A DNA stretch of 64,000 nucleotides from Bacteroidales bacterium (GCA_017551515.1 JAFZLK010000107.1:81491-145490), one strand, 5' to 3'. Positions 44,872-53,113 are shown, counted from the first letter of the stretch. A program made the numbers and translations. The notes: a model not told the origin generated them from the sequence alone.

Positions 44872-45195
44872 TTATTTAAGTTTTTGATTTTCAATATGTC
44901 TTGTTTTATCTCTGTTTGTTTTCTTCTCAATATTGGCTTTCATTGCCGACTCAAGGTCTATTCCTGTCTGATTGGCTATGCAGGTAAGTACCCAAAGCAC
45001 ATCAGCGATTTCATCTTCTAGGTTGAGGTTGTCGGTGGGTTTAGCTGACTGCTCGCCGTATTTTCTGGCAATTACGCGAGCCATTTCACCGACTTCTTCT
45101 GTCAGCACTATCATGTTGGTCTTCACATCGAAATAGCGCACTCCGTAGGTGCGAATCCAAGTGTCAACGGTTTGCTGTAATTCTGGTAAGGTCAT
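44872..45195 (-). CDS. MazG-like nucleotide pyrophosphohydrolase
   Basis: Small all-helical NTP pyrophosphohydrolase of 107 residues from the ATG at 45195 (MTLPELQQTVD). The metal-binding motifs are LTEEVGEMARV (E-E-x-x-E) and EDEIADVLWVL (E-x-x-D). Enzymes of this kind hydrolyse non-canonical or excess (d)NTPs to monophosphates. The longer frame would run into the low-complexity repeat upstream. It is 1 nt from deoC, so nucleotide turnover is a shared theme of the operon. Confidence 0.88.
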   Translation of the reverse strand: MTLPELQQTVDTWIRTYGVRYFDVKTNMIVLTEEVGEMARVIARKYGEQSAKPTDNLNLEDEIADVLWVLTCIANQTGIDLESAMKANIEKKTNRDKTRHIENQKLK

Positions 45196-45243
45196 AATGG
45201 ATAATTTACAATGGACAATTAACAATTAATAATGAACAATGGA
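45195..45243. repeat. ACAATT/AACAATG low-complexity repeat before the MazG-like gene
   Basis: Units TAATTTACAATGG, ACAATTAACAATTA, ATAATGAACAATGGAC, very like 12492-12540. It begins at the start codon of the MazG-like gene and adjoins repeat family A. Confidence 0.6.
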
Positions 45244-45244
45244 C

Positions 45245-45360
45245 TAAAAGGCGAACAGGCAGAAAGGCTAAAAGGCAGAAAGTCCAAAAGGCTAAAAGAA
45301 GAAAAGGCTGACAGGCTAAAAGCCGACTTCAAGCCTTTAAGACTTTGAGCCTTCAAGCCC
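45245..45360 (+). repeat. Extragenic repeat family A, copy 2
   Basis: AACAGGCAGAAAGGCTAAAA, AGTCCAAAAGGCTAAAAG, AAGAAAAGGCTGACAGGC, then TTCAAGCCTTTAAGACTTTG and AGCCTTCAAGCCC. The 3' half is almost identical to 29655-29705. Confidence 0.85.
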
Positions 45361-45391
45361 AATAAAAGATATAATAATACAAAAAACTTCA

Positions 45392-46159
45392 TCATCGCAA
45401 TATGCCCCTTCTAAATTCATTACATACTATTGCTGCCGCCATCGAGATGTTGAGCGACTCCACATGATTGTCATGAAATGGCGGAATGAAAAGTTTGCGT
45501 GTGATTTCGGCTTCCACCTCGCGCGAAATGCCATTGCCTTCGTTGCCCATGACTATCAGTCCGTTTTGAGGCAAAGTCTGTGCGTAGATGTTATCACCTT
45601 CGAGAAAAGTGCCGAAGCAATCCAAACCAGTGATTCTGCGGTAGTTGCTCAAAAACAATGGCAAGTCTTCGTAGAAAATGTTCACTCGAGTAAAAGCGCC
45701 CATTGTCGCCTGAACGACCTTAGGATTGTAAAGGTCGGTGCTACCTTTTGAGCATACTATATTTTTTATTCCGAACCAGTCGCAGATGCGGATTATGGTA
45801 CCGAAATTGCCCGGATCCTGCACGGTGTCGATTGCCATTGTAAGCGAGTTGGACAAATCTTCGATGCGTAGCTGTCTTTGCGGAATCTCCACCGCCGCCA
45901 TTATTGATGATGCAGTATTGAAATTCGACAGTTTTTCCATTGTGCGTTGGTCAGTTTCGAACTTCAGGTTGCTGTCGATGTAAATTTTTTCAAGACTTTC
46001 GGGCAGACCGACTAGCATTTTTATTTCCATACCAGCCTTTATCACCTCCTCTATAATCTTGAATCCCTCAACCAAGAACATTCCGTGCTCCTCGCGGTAC
46101 TTCTTGATTGACAACGAGTTTAATATGCTGGCTTTTGCCTTTGATAACTGCTGGTTCAT
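45392..46159 (-). CDS. TrmH/SpoU-family RNA 2'-O-methyltransferase
   Basis: SPOUT methyltransferase of 255 residues using S-adenosylmethionine to methylate a ribose in rRNA or tRNA. An N-terminal substrate-binding region (KKYREEHGMFLVEGFKIIEE) is followed by the three SpoU motifs: DTVQDPGNFGTIIR (with the catalytic Asn/Arg), VMGNEGNGIS and LNISMAAAIVCNEF, which form the trefoil knot. The RNA target cannot be read from sequence; RlmB or a general rRNA enzyme is likely. A minus-strand TATTTTTG lies at 46197-46190. Confidence 0.92.
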   Translation of the reverse strand: MNQQLSKAKASILNSLSIKKYREEHGMFLVEGFKIIEEVIKAGMEIKMLVGLPESLEKIYIDSNLKFETDQRTMEKLSNFNTASSIMAAVEIPQRQLRIEDLSNSLTMAIDTVQDPGNFGTIIRICDWFGIKNIVCSKGSTDLYNPKVVQATMGAFTRVNIFYEDLPLFLSNYRRITGLDCFGTFLEGDNIYAQTLPQNGLIVMGNEGNGISREVEAEITRKLFIPPFHDNHVESLNISMAAAIVCNEFRRGILR

Positions 46160-46323
46160 TTCGCAGAAGTTAATATCAAATTTCCGTTACAAAAATAACA
46201 AACGATTCTTTATAATGGCAACTGGAAGTGGATTTTCGTTGCGTGAAATAGAAAAATCGCCCGAAAAATATTTTTACGCGGATAGTAATGTAATACTTTG
46301 GATAATAGAGTTGTATTAGCCTT

Positions 46324-47151
46324 TTACACTATTCCCTTTTCCTTCAGCAGTGTCTCCATTTGTTTTTGCAGATCTTCGGCTTTCTGTCCGGCAACCTTGG
46401 CAAAATTTTCGGTGTTGTCGGCGAAGATGATTCCGCGGGAAGAGTTCACAAGCAGTCCGCAATGTTCGTTCATTCCGTATTTTGCCACTTCCTCCAACGA
46501 TCCGCCTTGTGCACCTACACCCGGCACAAGCAGAAAATGTTCGGGGACAATCTTACGTATGTCTGCAAGCATGTCGGCCTTGGTTGCTCCAACAACATAC
46601 ATCATTTTGTCCTTGCCAGCCCATTGCTGTGACTTTGACAGCACTTCCTCGAAAAGTTTTTTGCTACCATTTGTGACCATTTGGAAATCCTCCGAACCTT
46701 TGTTGCTGGTTAGAGCGAGCAGTATTACCCATTTGCCATCGTATGGCAGGAATGGCGACACCGAATCTTCGCCCATATATGGAGCAACGGTTACTGCATC
46801 AAAGTCCATCTTTTCGAAAAATGCGCGTGCATACAGTTTCGAAGTGTTGCCTATGTCGCCACGCTTGGCATCGGCAATGATGAAAATTTCCGGATAGTTC
46901 TTGCGGATGTATGCAACAGTATCCTCGAGGGCTTTCAGTCCCGCTGTGCCTTCGCTTTCGTAAAAAGCAAGGTTCGGCTTGTATGCGACCGAGTATTTTG
47001 CCGTGGCGTCAACTATTTGCTTGTTGAATTCGAAAATCGGCGATTCTGCGTCGAGCAGATGCTTAGGCAGTTTCTGGATGTCGGAGTCGAGTCCTGTACA
47101 AAGGAAAGTTTTCTTTTCCTTGATTTGTTGGAATAATTGTTCGTAGTTCAT
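46324..47151 (-). CDS. pyrF: Orotidine-5'-phosphate decarboxylase
   Basis: Last step of UMP synthesis. Protein of 275 residues, the longer type 2 form found in Bacteroidetes and actinobacteria. Motifs: [14 protein letters not shown] near the N-terminus, [14 protein letters not shown] (the catalytic Asp-Lys-Asp set), [13 protein letters not shown], and [10 protein letters not shown] for phosphate binding. Minus-strand -7 element TAAATTTG at 47182-47175. Confidence 0.95.
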   Translation of the reverse strand: MNYEQLFQQIKEKKTFLCTGLDSDIQKLPKHLLDAESPIFEFNKQIVDATAKYSVAYKPNLAFYESEGTAGLKALEDTVAYIRKNYPEIFIIADAKRGDIGNTSKLYARAFFEKMDFDAVTVAPYMGEDSVSPFLPYDGKWVILLALTSNKGSEDFQMVTNGSKKLFEEVLSKSQQWAGKDKMMYVVGATKADMLADIRKIVPEHFLLVPGVGAQGGSLEEVAKYGMNEHCGLLVNSSRGIIFADNTENFAKVAGQKAEDLQKQMETLLKEKGIV

Positions 47152-47245
47152 GCAATTAATGATTTATCTGGTTGCAAATTTAGGCAAAATTGGAATATGA
47201 AAGTCTCTTTAATTTTGTTGTACTTTGTAATATGGTATTTTTATG

Positions 47246-47253
47246 TACTTTTG
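47246..47253 (+). promoter_or_regulatory. -7 element of the small HTH gene
   Basis: TACTTTTG, 20 nt before the proposed TTG start. Confidence 0.5.
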
Positions 47254-47273
47254 CCTTATAAAATTCGATTGTT

Positions 47274-47612
47274 TTGGTAAGTTTGAACGACATACATATA
47301 GGTCAGCTTATAAAGGCTGTTTTCGATGGGAGCGGAATGAGCATTGCGGAATTTGCAAGGCGTATAAACTGCGAACGTACCAATGTCTATAAGATTTTTG
47401 CCCGCAAATCGATTGATGTAGGGCTGCTGGTTATTATTTCCGATACCTTGCAGCATAATTTCCTCGACGACATTACGCGTTTGGCTGGACTAACCTCGCA
47501 GTATTGTACGAAGTTGAATGTATGCATTAACATTGATGATTTGAAGCCCGACAGCGCAGAACGCCTTCACGAGCTCATCGATGAAACACTGAGCAAGAAG
47601 CAAATCGTGTGA
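47274..47612 (+). CDS. XRE-like small DNA-binding protein, non-ATG start
   Basis: Protein of about 112 residues with a lambda-repressor-like helix-turn-helix: IGQLIKAVFDGSGMSIAEFA and NCERTNVYKIFARKSID. The C-terminal 40 residues are acidic (NIDDLKPDSAERLHELID). No ATG precedes the HTH; the first one falls inside it (GSGM). So translation probably starts at TTG 47274 or TTG 47283, 20-30 nt after a TACTTTTG promoter element. Similar short 'IHIG.LIK' proteins are common single-gene regulators in Bacteroidetes. Target unknown; the next gene is a lipoprotein on the same strand. Confidence 0.75.
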   Translation: MVSLNDIHIGQLIKAVFDGSGMSIAEFARRINCERTNVYKIFARKSIDVGLLVIISDTLQHNFLDDITRLAGLTSQYCTKLNVCINIDDLKPDSAERLHELIDETLSKKQIV

Positions 47613-47725
47613 TAAATTTTCACTTATTGCGTGATTTTATATCACAATGCAATTATTATAATATATACTCTATGTTATAACTTTGTACCAAATATAATTA
47701 TGTCTAATTTTAAACAATTTTTAAG

Positions 47726-48757
47726 ATGAAAAAAGTTTATTTTGTTTTGGCGATAACTTTATTCGCATTTGTATTTGCTTCCTGCACAAAGGAAGGAGCT
47801 TTTAAACCAAAAGAAAGGATAAGCAAGGTATTTAGGTCGAGTACATGGTCTTGGACTTATAATCCTGCTGTTTATGAATCAGGTAGTGATCAAACTTCAA
47901 AATATCTTCGCGAAATGTGGAAATGGGGAGACAAGACTCTTGATCAGATCGACTACTATAGTTCAAATGGGACTGTATCATACTCTTATAATTTTACATA
48001 TGATAACAAAAAACGCATTGAACGTATTGACGATTATAAGGATTCGTATTACACAACATTCAAGTATGATGGGAAAGTATTAAAGACCGTTGAGACATGG
48101 AGCAATGGAACAATTTATGCTTCGGCAAACATAACATACGAAGGTAATGCATTTTCTGGCAGAAAGATAAAAAAAATTGACTATACAGAATATGACAAAA
48201 AGAAAAATGCAAAAGAAGAATATCTTAGCAATCCGCTGAGATTTTTGTTAGGAGAAGAAATTGCTAACAATGTTGATGTAGCTTTAAATAAAAGAAATGC
48301 AACAAGAGGTGTTTTCCTTGTGACAATTGATTTTACGTGGACCAAAAACAATGTATCTACTATGAAGATTTCTGGTAATGATGGCGGTTATTTTGAGCAC
48401 ACATACACATATACATATGATAGCAACAAAAACCCATTTTATAAAATGTATGCTATGTTGGGACCAGATGAAGATGCTGTAGATTGCTTATCTGAAAATA
48501 ATGTTACTGGATACACTTACACCTACATAGAAGATGGTGATACTGACAACGGTACAGTAAACTATAATCTTTCGTACGATGGAAAATACCCATCAATGAA
48601 AATGTATACAGATACTTATTCTTATTCAGACGTTTATCATGAATATGTAGGATATCATTGGGATGAAAATCTCGGACAATATGTAGATGAATATAATGAT
48701 ACTCCTTATACATATACTTCTACAAGCACTTATACTACATACTACGAATACGAATAG
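47726..48757 (+). CDS. Tyr/Thr-rich putative lipoprotein
   Basis: Lipoprotein of 343 residues; lipobox VFASC gives Cys20. The body has recurring beta-strand pairs of the form YSYNFTYDNKKRIERI, TYTYDSNKNPFYKM, similar in style to DUF4595/DUF5032-like or YD-repeat proteins of Bacteroidetes. The tail (PYTYTSTSTYTTYYEYE) is an extreme Tyr/Thr run. No certain family. Codon usage is more AT-rich than in neighbouring housekeeping genes. A perfect terminator follows. Confidence 0.75.
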   Translation: MKKVYFVLAITLFAFVFASCTKEGAFKPKERISKVFRSSTWSWTYNPAVYESGSDQTSKYLREMWKWGDKTLDQIDYYSSNGTVSYSYNFTYDNKKRIERIDDYKDSYYTTFKYDGKVLKTVETWSNGTIYASANITYEGNAFSGRKIKKIDYTEYDKKKNAKEEYLSNPLRFLLGEEIANNVDVALNKRNATRGVFLVTIDFTWTKNNVSTMKISGNDGGYFEHTYTYTYDSNKNPFYKMYAMLGPDEDAVDCLSENNVTGYTYTYIEDGDTDNGTVNYNLSYDGKYPSMKMYTDTYSYSDVYHEYVGYHWDENLGQYVDEYNDTPYTYTSTSTYTTYYEYE

Positions 48758-48778
48758 GATTAATTATTCAAATAAAGC

Positions 48779-48810
48779 AAAAAAGGCATCCTTATTGGGT
48801 GCCTTTTTTT
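48779..48810 (+). terminator. Terminator of the Tyr-rich lipoprotein gene
   Basis: AAAAAAGGCATCC (48779-48791) pairs with GGGTGCCTTTTTT (48797-48809), one G-T wobble, 5-nt loop. Confidence 0.9.
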
Positions 48811-48892
48811 GTTGTCATGAAATCTTCGCTTCATATAAACTTACTTTCTACAAGCATAGTGCGGTTTCGCTCAGCACATCGCAGTAAGCAAC

Positions 48893-49798
48893 TCACAGTG
48901 CAGATGCTATCACTTCCGCCAAAACTTTCGGCTTTTCGAAATGAATCCTATGTGTGCAGTCGGCAATTTCCACAATTTCGCTGTTCGGGAAGATGTATTT
49001 TACAGCCTTGTAGTCCGACTTGGGTAAAAATTCGGAATCCATTGCCTTGATGAATAAGGTTTGCACATTTATTTTTCTGTCAATGAAATCATCAACATCA
49101 AATCCGCTTGTCAGTTTGTCGAAGTTGTTGAATACTGCATCGATGTCAATTTGCCACGAAAAAGCCTTGCCATCGTATTTTATGTTTCCAATGATTGCGC
49201 GTTTGGTGTCATCGTCGAAAGCAGAAATTCCGTTTGCAAATTCGGCAAAGGAGTGGAAGTCGGCGAGAGGAAGGTTCTTTATCGCCTGAACTTGATTCAT
49301 AAGGTTGGTTACAAGCGGATTTCTTTCCAAAAGTGAGTTCATCCTGCAAGGAGAAATGTCGATGACAACCACTTTTTCAAGCATTTGCGGATATTTCAGC
49401 GCAAACTGCATGGCAGTCTTTCCTCCCAAGGAATGTCCTACAAAGGTAAATTTTTCAATGTTGTGCTCGTCTGCGTATGCTTTTACATCGTCCGCCATAT
49501 CTTCGAACGACATTGTAGGGCAGCGTTTTGCTCCGCGGTGATTGCGAAGAGGAAGAATATGAACATCAAATTTTTCGGATAGCAGGTCGGCAATGGGTTT
49601 CCATGAGAGGGTGGAGTCGAAAAGGCCGTGGAGGAAGAGAATATGGCTAACAGGCTGACAGGCTTGAAGGCTTGAAGGCTCAAAGGCTTGAAGGCTTGAA
49701 GACTCGAAGGCTCGAAGGCTCGAAGGCTGAGGGCTTTTAGCCTTTTCTTCTTTTCTTCTTTTAGCCTTTAAGATACGATATGAATTTTTGGATTGCAT
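48893..49798 (-). CDS. Alpha/beta hydrolase with a repeat-derived N-terminus
   Basis: Cytosolic hydrolase of the YbfF/MenH-like alpha/beta fold. The conserved part begins VSHILFLHGLFDSTLSWKP (oxyanion HG), continues LPLRNHRG and the nucleophile elbow VGHSLGGKTAM, and ends with the catalytic His in DCTHRIHFEKP. The frame opens at ATG 49798, and the first ~50 residues (KAKRRKEEKAKSPQPSSLRA and similar) are a translation of repeat family A. No other start codon lies between the repeat and VSHILF. So the repeat either became the N-terminus or masks a lost or non-standard start. It also overlaps the end of the four-helix-bundle gene. Esterase or thioesterase activity is likely. Confidence 0.82.
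   Translation of the reverse strand: MQSKNSYRILKAKRRKEEKAKSPQPSSLRAFESSSLQAFEPSSLQACQPVSHILFLHGLFDSTLSWKPIADLLSEKFDVHILPLRNHRGAKRCPTMSFEDMADDVKAYADEHNIEKFTFVGHSLGGKTAMQFALKYPQMLEKVVVIDISPCRMNSLLERNPLVTNLMNQVQAIKNLPLADFHSFAEFANGISAFDDDTKRAIIGNIKYDGKAFSWQIDIDAVFNNFDKLTSGFDVDDFIDRKINVQTLFIKAMDSEFLPKSDYKAVKYIFPNSEIVEIADCTHRIHFEKPKVLAEVIASAL
49645..49770 (-). repeat. Extragenic repeat family A, copy 3 (inside coding sequence)
   Basis: On the minus strand: AGGCTAAAAGAAGAAAAGAA, GGCTAAAAGCCCTCAGCC, then repeated CTTCGAGCC and CTTCAAGCC words. It overlaps the 3' end of the four-helix-bundle gene and the 5' end of the hydrolase gene. Confidence 0.85.
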
Positions 49799-50105
49799 GA
49801 ATTTGATTTTCCACTAATCCGCGTAGTTCTTCTGCCTCGTCCTTGTTGCATATTCCTAAATCTTCACAAAGGTATAGCATACTTTTGACTTCGGCACAAC
49901 TGCCTTTGGCAGTATAAAGATAACGGATAAACAATTTGTCGGAACCGTTGTCCTTTCCTTCGGCAATATTGTTCATAATGGATACTGCTGCTCTTTGAAT
50001 CTGGTCACGAAAGCCAAAGTCCTTGTGATTCTCCATCATTCGATATATCTTATTCACAATGACTCTTGCGTTTTCCCATATTTTCAGAGATTCAAAGTTA
50101 CTCAT
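49761..50105 (-). CDS. Four-helix-bundle protein (S23/IVS-type)
   Basis: Small helical protein of 114 residues of the family first seen in 23S rRNA intervening sequences (four helix bundle, bAvd-like fold). Signatures: SLKIWENARVIVNKIYRMME, FGFRDQIQRAAVSIMNNIAEG and SCAEVKSMLYLCEDLG. The four predicted helices are of about equal length. Unusually it is not inside an rRNA gene. It lies between two direct copies of repeat family A, which touch both ends: the 5' copy stops about 15 nt before the ATG and the 3' copy includes the last codons (LKG, then TAA). Function of free-standing members is unknown. Confidence 0.9.
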   Translation of the reverse strand: MSNFESLKIWENARVIVNKIYRMMENHKDFGFRDQIQRAAVSIMNNIAEGKDNGSDKLFIRYLYTAKGSCAEVKSMLYLCEDLGICNKDEAEELRGLVENQIHAIQKFISYLKG

Positions 50106-50120
50106 AGTTTTGTTTTTATT

Positions 50121-50222
50121 GGCTCAAAGTCTTGAAGACTCGAAGGCTCGAAGACTTGAGGGCTTTCAGCCTTTTCTTCTTTGGGACTTTTAGCCTTTCA
50201 GCCTTTTCTTCTTTTAGCCTCT
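50121..50222 (-). repeat. Extragenic repeat family A, copy 4
   Basis: On the minus strand AGGCTAAAAGAAGAAAAGGC, GAAAGGCTAAAAGTCC, AAGAAGAAAAGGCTG, then CTTCGAGCC and AGTCTTCAAGACTTTGAGCC. It begins at the pheS stop codon and ends just before the four-helix-bundle gene. Confidence 0.85.
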
Positions 50223-51240
50223 AGTACGCCGCCGTAAACTGCTCCAAGAACCTTATGTCATTCTCGAAGAACAACCTCAGGTCCTTTACGCCGAAACGCA
50301 ACATTGCAATACGCTCGATGCCCATGCCGAAAGCAAATCCTGAATAAACAGTCGGATCGATACCGGCAGCCTTGAAGACATTGGGGTGAACCATACCGCA
50401 ACCGAGAATTTCGAGCCAACCGCTACCCTTGCACACATTGCAGCCCTTGCCACCGCAAAGCGAACAACTTACATCGACCTCAGCCGATGGCTCTGTGAAC
50501 GGGAAATATGATGGGCGCATACGAATCTGCGACTTCTCGCCAAAGAATTCCTTTGCAAAGTAGTCGAGTGTCTGTTTGAGGTCGGCGAAGGAGACATTCT
50601 TGTCAACATACAGACCTTCAATCTGATGGAACTGGCAGTGTGCGCGAGCCGAGATGGCCTCGTTGCGGAAAACTCGTCCCGGTGAAAGACTGCGGATTGG
50701 CGGAGCCATGGTTTCCATTTCGCGCGATTGTCCCGACGAAGTGTGGGTGCGGAGCAGAACGTTCATATCGGACGAGATGAAGAAAGTGTCCTGCATATCG
50801 CGAGCTGGATGGTCGGGCGGGAAGTTCATCTTCTCGAAGCAGTGTGCATCATCCTCGATTTCCTGGCTTTCGTTTACGCTGAAGCCTATCTTTGTGAAAA
50901 TGTTTACTATTTCGTTTCTTACTATCGATAGCGGATGGCGCGAGCCGAGGTTCAATGGGTCACCCGGACGGCTGAGGTCGAGTTCTACCTTACCATCGGC
51001 GGTTACCTGTAACGACGCTTTCAGTTCTTCCAACTTTGCAAGTGCTGTCTGTTTCAACTCATTTATGCGCTGTCCGACTTCCTTTTTCTGCTCTACGGGA
51101 ACATTCCTGAAATCGTCGAACAATGCTGGTATCAAACCCTTCTTCGACAAGTATTTAATTCTGAAATCTTCAACTTCTTCAATTGCCTTGGGTGCGAAAT
51201 TTGCAACCTCCTCGCTTATTTTTCTAATACGGTCTAACAT
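50221..51240 (-). CDS. pheS: Phenylalanine-tRNA ligase alpha subunit
   Basis: Catalytic subunit of the (alpha-beta)2 synthetase that charges tRNA-Phe. The 339-residue protein has the N-terminal coiled coil (IRKISEEVANFAPKAIEEVE, FRIKYLSKKGLIP) and class II core: motif 2 GRVFRNEAISARAHCQFHQI, LRTHTSSGQSR, FPFTEPSAEVDVSC, and motif 3 GFAFGMGIERIAMLRFG. The CSLCGGKGCNVCKGSG Cys cluster is also found in some PheS. pheT is not in the window. Minus-strand -7 TATTTTTG at 51265-51258. The stop abuts repeat family A. Confidence 0.97.
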   Translation of the reverse strand: MLDRIRKISEEVANFAPKAIEEVEDFRIKYLSKKGLIPALFDDFRNVPVEQKKEVGQRINELKQTALAKLEELKASLQVTADGKVELDLSRPGDPLNLGSRHPLSIVRNEIVNIFTKIGFSVNESQEIEDDAHCFEKMNFPPDHPARDMQDTFFISSDMNVLLRTHTSSGQSREMETMAPPIRSLSPGRVFRNEAISARAHCQFHQIEGLYVDKNVSFADLKQTLDYFAKEFFGEKSQIRMRPSYFPFTEPSAEVDVSCSLCGGKGCNVCKGSGWLEILGCGMVHPNVFKAAGIDPTVYSGFAFGMGIERIAMLRFGVKDLRLFFENDIRFLEQFTAAY

Positions 51241-51321
51241 CGATGTAAAATTTTTCGCAAAAATAAAACTTATAGCGGAATAATGGCAAAGAAAAAATTG
51301 AGCAGGGAAAATGAATTTTGC

Positions 51322-52332
51322 CTATTCCACATTGTGGAAACGGTTTTCAAGTTCTCCAATGCGTTCCATTAGCTTGTCAAACGATAATTTATTGCCATAT
51401 ATCATGGTTTCGCACATTTTACGATAGTCTGCCTTCCAAAAAGCATAAACATCTTCTGGTGGACACAGCACAATTTTCTTTCTAAAATCCGATGAATAGT
51501 CAACATCTTTTACCGAAGAAAATATTGAACGATGATGCTGGACGCTATTCCATAAATCACTGTCATTTATTGCCTTAACAGCAAAATCCTTATCCATCAT
51601 TCTTTCCAAGTCATATAAATGACGTGAACGTCTATCGGCATTTGTAGCCTTAATATTTACAGAAAACATTTCATGTAGTAAACATGCCTTTTCCAAGAAA
51701 GTCTTCTGTGGTGCTGCTGTCGCAATTACAGGATTGGTAAAATTTGTATTAATATCAGGAAACGCATTAGAAATCAAACTGCTAACAGACAAATGCTCTG
51801 TCGGTTCCATCAAAGAACGTGAGCCAATCTCCAAAATGACCTCATCGCGTAAATAATCCAAGGGTTGTGGGAACAACGACTTATAATGAATAAAAATACG
51901 ACGTGGTTCAGGATATGTTGAATCACCATCTCCATCTGGTTCAGGACTAATGGTCAGCAAATCAGACAAGCCATATTTTTCCACTCCCTCCATCAATTTT
52001 ACAGCTAGCACTTCTTTTACATACAACGAAGACTGCTTGCGTAATTTTTTGATTTGCTTTTTAGTAACATCACCTTCAAATCCAAATGCAATAGGATCAA
52101 TGGCAATGTCTATATCTTCAGAAAAACGCTCAATCAAATTGTTGATTTTTGACAATGAAGTGCCACCCTTAAAAATTATATTTACATCAATATCAATGCT
52201 AAACAATATTTGTAATAGGCAAGTTACCCACAAATCTTTTTCTACAGCCTGAGCTGGTAATCCAAAACGATTCTGCACCTGCTCCAATATAGTACGCTGA
52301 AGATTGTTGGGAAGTGAAAAATAATCAGTCAT
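51322..52332 (-). CDS. AbiEii-like nucleotidyltransferase toxin
   Basis: Protein of 336 residues of the AbiEii/AbiGii nucleotidyltransferase family. It shows FKGGTSLSKINNLIERFSED followed by IDIAID, giving the GG[TS]xL motif and the Asp-x-Asp metal pair near residues 58-80. Then comes a long helical C-terminal region with KACLLHEMFS and RSRHLYDLERMM. In AbiE systems this protein transfers nucleotides to tRNA acceptor ends and blocks growth, giving abortive phage infection. Its ATG overlaps the stop of the upstream antitoxin-type gene by 8 nt. Confidence 0.9.
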   Translation of the reverse strand: MTDYFSLPNNLQRTILEQVQNRFGLPAQAVEKDLWVTCLLQILFSIDIDVNIIFKGGTSLSKINNLIERFSEDIDIAIDPIAFGFEGDVTKKQIKKLRKQSSLYVKEVLAVKLMEGVEKYGLSDLLTISPEPDGDGDSTYPEPRRIFIHYKSLFPQPLDYLRDEVILEIGSRSLMEPTEHLSVSSLISNAFPDINTNFTNPVIATAAPQKTFLEKACLLHEMFSVNIKATNADRRSRHLYDLERMMDKDFAVKAINDSDLWNSVQHHRSIFSSVKDVDYSSDFRKKIVLCPPEDVYAFWKADYRKMCETMIYGNKLSFDKLMERIGELENRFHNVE

Positions 52333-52927
52333 ATAAATCAGTTATTAAAACTCTAATCCACCTTGGCATCAACCGCAAATCAGCAATTGGAAAAGGTTGA
52401 TGCGCCATTATAATGCTCTTAATTTTCTGCTTATGTTCGTCAGTAATATTTTTTTCTCCTATTTCCTTTAATGCAATAGTTAGTAGTTGAGCCAAAGAAT
52501 CGGAAAAAGCAAATACCCGTGGAGCTGCGTGTTTGAAAAGAATGCCCCTGCCGTTTTGAATAGTTATCATTCGTTTCTCACCATCGGTAAGATAAACCAC
52601 ATTCATCGGCACCTGAGTACTCAAACCTAACAAATTAAGTGCGTATGCACCAGCAGGAATTATACGTGTTTTATCGCGTTTTGCAATGCTTTTCGCAATT
52701 TCATCGAAAGTCGGATATAGCACGCCTAGACCTAGTTTTTTATCAATCTTAGGGTAGCAATAAATACCGTGAGCGATACGAATAATTACGCCATCGTTTA
52801 CCAATCGTTCCAATGTTTTGTCGATGGTTTTGGGTTGTGCAATATGAGAAAATGTAGATGGAAAAAATATCGTTCCCCTTCCGCATTTTGACAGTGTGTT
52901 AATTATTTTATTACTAATATATTGCAC
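52325..52927 (-). CDS. AbiEi-like antitoxin/regulator (DUF6088 type), GTG start
   Basis: Protein of 200 residues with an N-terminal winged-helix-like region (SKCGRGTIFFPSTFSHIAQP, LVNDGVIIRIAHGIYCYPK). A domain typical of DUF6088/AbiEi transcriptional autoregulators follows (RIIPAGAYALNLLGLSTQVP, NVVYLTDGEKR). No ATG gives a sensible start. GTG at 52927 yields MQYISNKIINTLSK and lies 25 nt after a TATTTTTG -7 element (minus strand 52959-52952), whereas the longer frame would start upstream of the promoter. It is translationally coupled to the AbiEii-like gene; by homology it binds its own promoter and neutralises the toxin (type IV system). Confidence 0.82.
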   Translation of the reverse strand: MQYISNKIINTLSKCGRGTIFFPSTFSHIAQPKTIDKTLERLVNDGVIIRIAHGIYCYPKIDKKLGLGVLYPTFDEIAKSIAKRDKTRIIPAGAYALNLLGLSTQVPMNVVYLTDGEKRMITIQNGRGILFKHAAPRVFAFSDSLAQLLTIALKEIGEKNITDEHKQKIKSIIMAHQPFPIADLRLMPRWIRVLITDLYD

Positions 52928-53113
52928 TATATTTTGTCTTAAATTTTGTCGCAAAAATACTGAAAATTTTCGACACAAAATTTTTTTTGAAAAAATATTT
53001 TTAAATCACATTAATATTCTCTCATTGAAAATTTTTGCGTATATACGCATTTTTTGTCAATTGGGATTTGTTTGTAGCTGAATTTTAGGTTGTTAAATAA
53101 AGAGCAATATAAA
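52928..53113 (-). promoter_or_regulatory. Promoter region of the AbiE-like pair
   Basis: TATTTTTG at 52959-52952 on the minus strand with a TTTG at 52979-52976 (16-nt gap). The rest, to 53113, is very AT-rich with no gene. Inverted or direct operator repeats for AbiEi were not obvious. Confidence 0.45.

Noticed and set aside
50450..50470. Cys cluster in PheS as evidence of a fusion or foreign insert
   Set aside because: A CSLCGGKGCNVCKGSG-type zinc-like loop occurs at this position in many bacterial PheS proteins.
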